From positions 1 to 45,174 of the forward strand of contig NZ_FUFN01000009.1 in the NCBI RefSeq assembly GCF_900162615.1: 45,174 nt of DNA. Direction: 5' to 3'. A program made the position numbers and the translations under genes. The stretch is from Virgibacillus proomii (GTDB lineage Bacteria > Bacillota > Bacilli > Bacillales > Amphibacillaceae). Shown one piece after another: positions 41,853 to 45,174 of the stretch (the first letter of the stretch is position 1; the number at the start of each line of letters is the position of its first letter). The notes under the pieces are model-generated. The model was given only the letters and a program-made list of their open reading frames with translations. It was not told the origin of the DNA and searched no databases.

Positions 41853-43745
41853 ATGTCAGAAAATACGAGTAGTCAACGTAATTCTATTTTCATCAAAAAA
41901 GTTGTTGAACACAGAGAACTAATTGCTGCATTATTAAGTGGATTACTTATCTTAATCACCTGGTCACTAGCAGATTATCTTTCGGAAACGCTTTGGATCA
42001 TCCTCCATCTTATCGCCTTTGTCATCGGAGGTTATGCGAAAGCTAAAGAAGGAATAACAGAAACGATACGCAATAAAGAACTGAATGTGGAAATGTTGAT
42101 GATTTTTGCAGCGATAGGCTCGGCTGCTATCGGTTATTGGACTGAAGGCGCTGTTTTAATCTTTATTTTCGCTCTATCCGGTGCATTGGAAACATATACC
42201 ATGAACAAAAGTAATAAAGAAATATCTTCACTTATGAAGTTACAGCCTGAAGAAGCACTGCTAATAAACAATGATAAACGAGAAATTGTACCTGTTTCCA
42301 GCTTGGAGATTAACGATATTATTTACGTTCGAGCCGGTGAACGGATTCCTGCAGATGGTGAAATTGTTCAAGGAACAACTTCTATTGACGAAAGTGCAAT
42401 AACTGGTGAATCGATTCCAGTGAGAAAAGAGATAAGCAATGAAGTATTTGCCGGAACAGTAGCATTGGACGGATCCATTTCTATAAAAATAACAAAACCA
42501 GCTAATCAAACATTATTCCAGCAAATTATTCAAATGATTCAATCGGCCAAAGAAGAAAAATCACCTGCCCAGCTTTTTATTGAACGATTTGAAGATGCCT
42601 ATGTAAAAATAGTTTTAGTCGTTGTTGTGCTGATGATGTTTATTCCATATTTAATTTTTAGTTGGAGTTTGCAAGAAAGTATTTATCGTGCAATGATTTT
42701 GCTCGTTGTCGCCTCTCCGTGTGCTCTTGTTGCATCGATCATGCCAGCTACATTATCGGCTATTTCTAAAAGTGCAAGATCTGGTATTTTATTTAAAGGT
42801 GGCGTTCATGTAGAAAATATTGGACACATCCAAGCAATAGCATTTGATAAAACTGGAACATTAACAAAAGGAAAACCGGAAGTAACGGACTTCCATGTTC
42901 ATCCGGATTACCAAAAAGAACAAGTTTTACAGATGTCTATGGCCATGGAACAAGAATCTACCCACCCGCTTGCACAGGCAATTGTTAACTATTGTACAAA
43001 TGAAGGAACTGCTACAGATGATTTGGACTTACAAGTTTCTACTATCGCAGGAAATGGAATTACCACCACAGTAAATGGCGAAACTTGGAAAATGGGAAAA
43101 CCGGATTATATTGGTGAAGAGCAGTACTTTGAAGAGACTAAAAGATTACTAGCCTCTGAAGGAAAAACGATTGTTTACATTAAAAAGGCAGACCATGTAA
43201 TAGCTTTATTTGCACTCAAGGATACTGTAAGAAAAGACAGTATTGAAGCAATACAATTATTAAAAAAGGAAGGAATCCATACGATTATGCTTACCGGCGA
43301 TCATGAGCTTACCGCAAAAGCGATCGCTGATGAAGCAGGAATTGAACATTATATAGCTAATTGTTTACCTAATGAAAAGGTAGTTCATATTAAAAAACTA
43401 AAAGAAGCGTATGAACATGTCTCCATGGTTGGAGACGGCATTAATGACGGCCCAGCTTTAGCTACGGCGAATATCGGAATAGCGATGGGAGAGGGAACCG
43501 ATGTTGCCTTAGAAACGGCTGATGTTGTGTTAATGAAAAATGACCTTACTAAAATTACCAATGCTATCCAAACATCCAAAAAAATGAATCGAATTGTGAA
43601 GCAGAATATTTTCTTCTCCCTTGGAGTGATAGCCGTTCTTATTGCGTCCAACTTCCTACAAATTCTCGATTTACCATTAGGTGTGATCGGACATGAAGGA
43701 AGCACCATTTTAGTTATACTAAATGGATTACGATTATTAAAATAA
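41853..43745 (+). CDS. zosA: P1B-type metal-transporting ATPase, ZosA-like
   Basis: A 630-residue P-type ATPase without an N-terminal metal-binding domain. It has the actuator TGE (ITGESIPV), phosphorylation site DKTGTLT with D332, the P1B motif ESTHPLA, MLTGD and MVGDGINDGPAL. The transmembrane metal motif is SPC (288-290), followed by ALVASIMPATLSA, as in B. subtilis ZosA rather than the CPC of CadA. ZosA imports zinc under peroxide stress and is PerR-controlled. The ATG at 41844 overlaps the ribosome binding site GGAG, so 41853 is preferred. Confidence 0.87.
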   Translation: MSENTSSQRNSIFIKKVVEHRELIAALLSGLLILITWSLADYLSETLWIILHLIAFVIGGYAKAKEGITETIRNKELNVEMLMIFAAIGSAAIGYWTEGAVLIFIFALSGALETYTMNKSNKEISSLMKLQPEEALLINNDKREIVPVSSLEINDIIYVRAGERIPADGEIVQGTTSIDESAITGESIPVRKEISNEVFAGTVALDGSISIKITKPANQTLFQQIIQMIQSAKEEKSPAQLFIERFEDAYVKIVLVVVVLMMFIPYLIFSWSLQESIYRAMILLVVASPCALVASIMPATLSAISKSARSGILFKGGVHVENIGHIQAIAFDKTGTLTKGKPEVTDFHVHPDYQKEQVLQMSMAMEQESTHPLAQAIVNYCTNEGTATDDLDLQVSTIAGNGITTTVNGETWKMGKPDYIGEEQYFEETKRLLASEGKTIVYIKKADHVIALFALKDTVRKDSIEAIQLLKKEGIHTIMLTGDHELTAKAIADEAGIEHYIANCLPNEKVVHIKKLKEAYEHVSMVGDGINDGPALATANIGIAMGEGTDVALETADVVLMKNDLTKITNAIQTSKKMNRIVKQNIFFSLGVIAVLIASNFLQILDLPLGVIGHEGSTILVILNGLRLLK

Positions 43746-43841
43746 TTAAAAAAACTTGACTTGTCGCCAAGTCTTTATGGCGAAAGCAATCGTTTTTCTT
43801 ATACGATAAAGCCTAAAATTTTATACTTCCTTATAGTAGAA
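43746..43841 (+). repeat. repeat family B, copy 6
   Basis: It starts TTAAAAAAACTTGAC directly at the end of the ATPase gene, followed by TTGTCGCCAAG, GCAATCGTTTTTCTTATACG, GATAAAGCCTAAAA and TTTTATACTTCCTTATAGTA. It is uninterrupted and may serve as the terminator. Confidence 0.7.
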
Positions 43842-43900
43842 CAAAAGCGCATATATTCGGTTAGCGGCGTACAAACTGGCGGATCTCCTGACGAGATACA

Positions 43901-44092
43901 GTGAAACTTCATTTAAGGAGTGCTTTTCTCCTTGAAAAAGAAAAACACTTTTTCTGCGCGCGATGTAATGTTGGCGTAGTGTTTCTTGCCCTGTCCCCTA
44001 AAAGTCGGGAATTTAGGAGCCGTTTCTCTCATAAAGTTTGCAAAATATAAGCAGATTTTTCCAGAGAAATACGGCTCCTTACCTTCCGGGTT
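43901..44092 (+). repeat. HEARO-like element, copy 10 (divergent)
   Basis: It starts GTGAAACTTCATTTAAGGAG after GAGATACA. Hairpin I is TTTAAGGAG with CTCCTTGAA. It contains AAAGTCGGGAATTTAGGAGC and a terminal hairpin closed by GGAGCCGT with ACGGCTCC, a compensated change from the usual GGTGCCGT/ACGGCACC. The end is TTACCTTCCGGGTTAAGA. Confidence 0.65.
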
Positions 44093-44262
44093 AAGAGAAA
44101 CACACCCCTCAACAATGGTATGCCGATGTTGATAGCAAGCCCATTTTCGTAACCTTCCTTTAGATTCGAGTTGATATTAACTTATCGTAGGAAGCAGATC
44201 GAAGTATGCTAGCAGTACGAGTATATAAGCGAGATGACGAAGATATTTTTCAAAAAGTTCTA
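44091..44262 (+). repeat. repeat family D, copy 2
   Basis: It resembles 4955-5145: AGAGAAACACACCCCTC, GATATTAACTTATCGTAGGA and ATTTTTCAAAAAGTT. It lies between the HEARO-like element and the insertion sequence. Confidence 0.4.
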
Positions 44263-44317
44263 CCATATACAAACAGACATCGTTTCCTAAATAACAAATA
44301 AAAGCCTCATAGGACAT

Positions 44318-45174
44318 TGAACTGCCCCCTGTCAAGTAGACAGTGGAAATAATAAAAAAGATTTAAGTGGCTTTAGCTCTATATTCCATAGGGCTAAGGC
44401 CGTTTAATCGCTTTTGATACCTTTCATAATTATAAAAATGAATATACTCATCTATCGCAGTAGTAAGTTCCTCAAATGTTTTATATTTATGTAAATAATA
44501 CTTCTCACATTTCAGTGTCCCAAAAAAAGACTCCATTGGTCCATTATCAATACACCGACCAACTCGTGACATGCTTTGTGTCATCTCTGCCGCATCTATT
44601 TTACGTTTGAACCCTTTAGAGGTGTATTGGAATCCACGGTCACTATGGATAAGAGGCTGTTCTTCATTCAATAGTACTGTGGCTTGATCAAGTGTCTTAA
44701 ATACAAGTTGATTATTGTTGGAATGTCCTAGAACATAACTTATAATGGATCCGTCATAAAGATCACGAATCGCACTTAAATAGGCCTTTTTTGATTGGTC
44801 ATACTTAAATTCTGTAACGTCCGTTACCCATTTTTCATTTGGTTTTTCGGCTTGGAATTCACGATTTAATATATTGTCTGCCACATGTTGAGGTGTAGAG
44901 CGTTTATATCGCTTCTTCTTGACACGAATGACAGAGCGTAATCCAGCCACTTTCATCAACCGATAGATTCTTTTATGATTAAGTTTCTCCTCGAACTTTC
45001 TATTCATGTGAAGGGTCATTTGACGATAACCAAATATACCACCCACTTTTTCATGGAGTATTTGCACCTCTTTGATAATTTCTTTATTCTGTATTTCTCT
45101 GGATGAAGGAGTACGATTTAGCCACTTATAGTATGCAGAACGTGCAATTCCCGCGATTTCACAAAGTAAACGAA
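44318..45174 (-). mobile_element. IS3-family insertion sequence (partial, cut by window edge)
   Basis: One end is visible at 44318, beginning TGAACTGCCCCCTGTCAAGT, the style of IS3/IS150 terminal inverted repeats. The transposase gene runs on the minus strand to the window edge. The other end, the upstream small orfA gene and any target duplication are outside. Confidence 0.85.
44363..45174 (-). CDS. IS3-family transposase OrfB (integrase core), 5' end missing
   Basis: The open frame continues through the window edge, giving at least 270 residues. A HTH_21-type segment (VGGIFGYRQMTLHMNRK) precedes an rve integrase core. DDE residues are in WVTDVTEF, IHSDRGFQYTS and NGPMESFFGTLKCE. The C-terminus is FYNYERYQKRLNGLSPMEY, typical of the IS150 subgroup. 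In this family OrfB is usually made as an OrfAB fusion by -1 frameshifting. No internal stop is seen, so the copy may be active. Confidence 0.93.
   Translation of the reverse strand, partial: RLLCEIAGIARSAYYKWLNRTPSSREIQNKEIIKEVQILHEKVGGIFGYRQMTLHMNRKFEEKLNHKRIYRLMKVAGLRSVIRVKKKRYKRSTPQHVADNILNREFQAEKPNEKWVTDVTEFKYDQSKKAYLSAIRDLYDGSIISYVLGHSNNNQLVFKTLDQATVLLNEEQPLIHSDRGFQYTSKGFKRKIDAAEMTQSMSRVGRCIDNGPMESFFGTLKCEKYYLHKYKTFEELTTAIDEYIHFYNYERYQKRLNGLSPMEYRAKAT

Noticed and set aside
903..44092. CRISPR array as an explanation for the repeats
   Set aside because: Copies are 140-330 bp, widely and irregularly spaced, diverged in sequence and separated by genes; no cas genes are present.
1..45174. 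IscB, TnpB, TnpA or other nuclease/transposase gene that could serve the structured element
   Set aside because: No such protein is seen among the reading frames. The only transposase is the IS3-family DDE enzyme at the right edge, whose ends do not match the element.

Overview
The window looks like a chromosomal segment of an AT-rich, spore-forming Bacillaceae, probably a halotolerant genus near Virgibacillus or Oceanobacillus (genus is inference). A gamma-type SASP gene, PdaA, YgzB, YfhH, YfkD and RecX homologues all point to endospore-forming Bacilli. Gene order largely follows the known Bacillus subtilis block rrn - ygxA - ygzB - perR - bcp - gsaB - ygaD - ygaC - sspE - mutY - yfhP - yfhH - recX - yfhF, with pdaA and yfkD relatives further right.

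Layout. 1-240: tandem promoters and leader of an rRNA operon that runs leftwards out of the window. 1642-6222: ygxA, ygzB, perR with a Per box, a broken cobalamin adenosyltransferase, bcp and a small K+ channel. 6816-11621: a Bce-type peptide-resistance module (regulator, kinase, ABC ATPase, permease). 11674-22929: the conserved housekeeping block (hemL/gsaB, zinc ribbon, ygaD, ygaC, sspE, mutY, yfhP, yfhH, recX, yfhF). 23164-27826: an unknown gene, an XRE regulator and a GntR-controlled ABC operon resembling YxlE-YxlF-YxlG. 28411-30391: an SPFH protein with a ribbon-helix-helix partner, and a secreted ComEC-like metallohydrolase. 30829-41353: clpE with two CtsR boxes, an acyl-CoA synthetase, pdaA, an antiporter behind a 42-bp palindrome, yfkD, an OsmC protein and an amino-acid ABC permease plus binding protein without an ATPase. 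41853-43745: a ZosA-like P-type ATPase. 44318-end: an IS3-family insertion sequence cut by the window edge.

The most unusual content is between the genes. About 18 full or partial copies of one structured element (about 140-330 bp) occur here. They start GTGAAACTTCATT after an ATAAA-type motif and end near CGGCACCTTACATGCGGGATAAA-type sequence (quoted here as a composite of two shorter motifs, GGCACCTTACAT and GCGGGATAAA). The first hairpin is rewritten in different copies but stays complementary, which argues for a conserved RNA fold. One copy sits inside another repeat whose unoccupied versions occur elsewhere in the window, so it has moved. Two copies abut head to tail, and nearly all lie on the same strand. 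No open reading frame is attached. The organisation recalls HEARO RNAs, the omega-RNAs of IscB/IS200-IS605-type elements, present here as ORF-less copies; that identification is from memory and needs a covariance-model search. A second palindromic repeat (6 copies) and two weaker families fill other gaps.

Functional links. PerR, Bcp and the ZosA-like pump form a peroxide/metal stress set, with Per-box-like sites at perR and upstream of the pump. ClpE is a CtsR-controlled stress unfoldase. The Bce module has a plausible response-regulator operator between kinase and transporter genes, but decayed repeats have been inserted between that promoter and the transporter.
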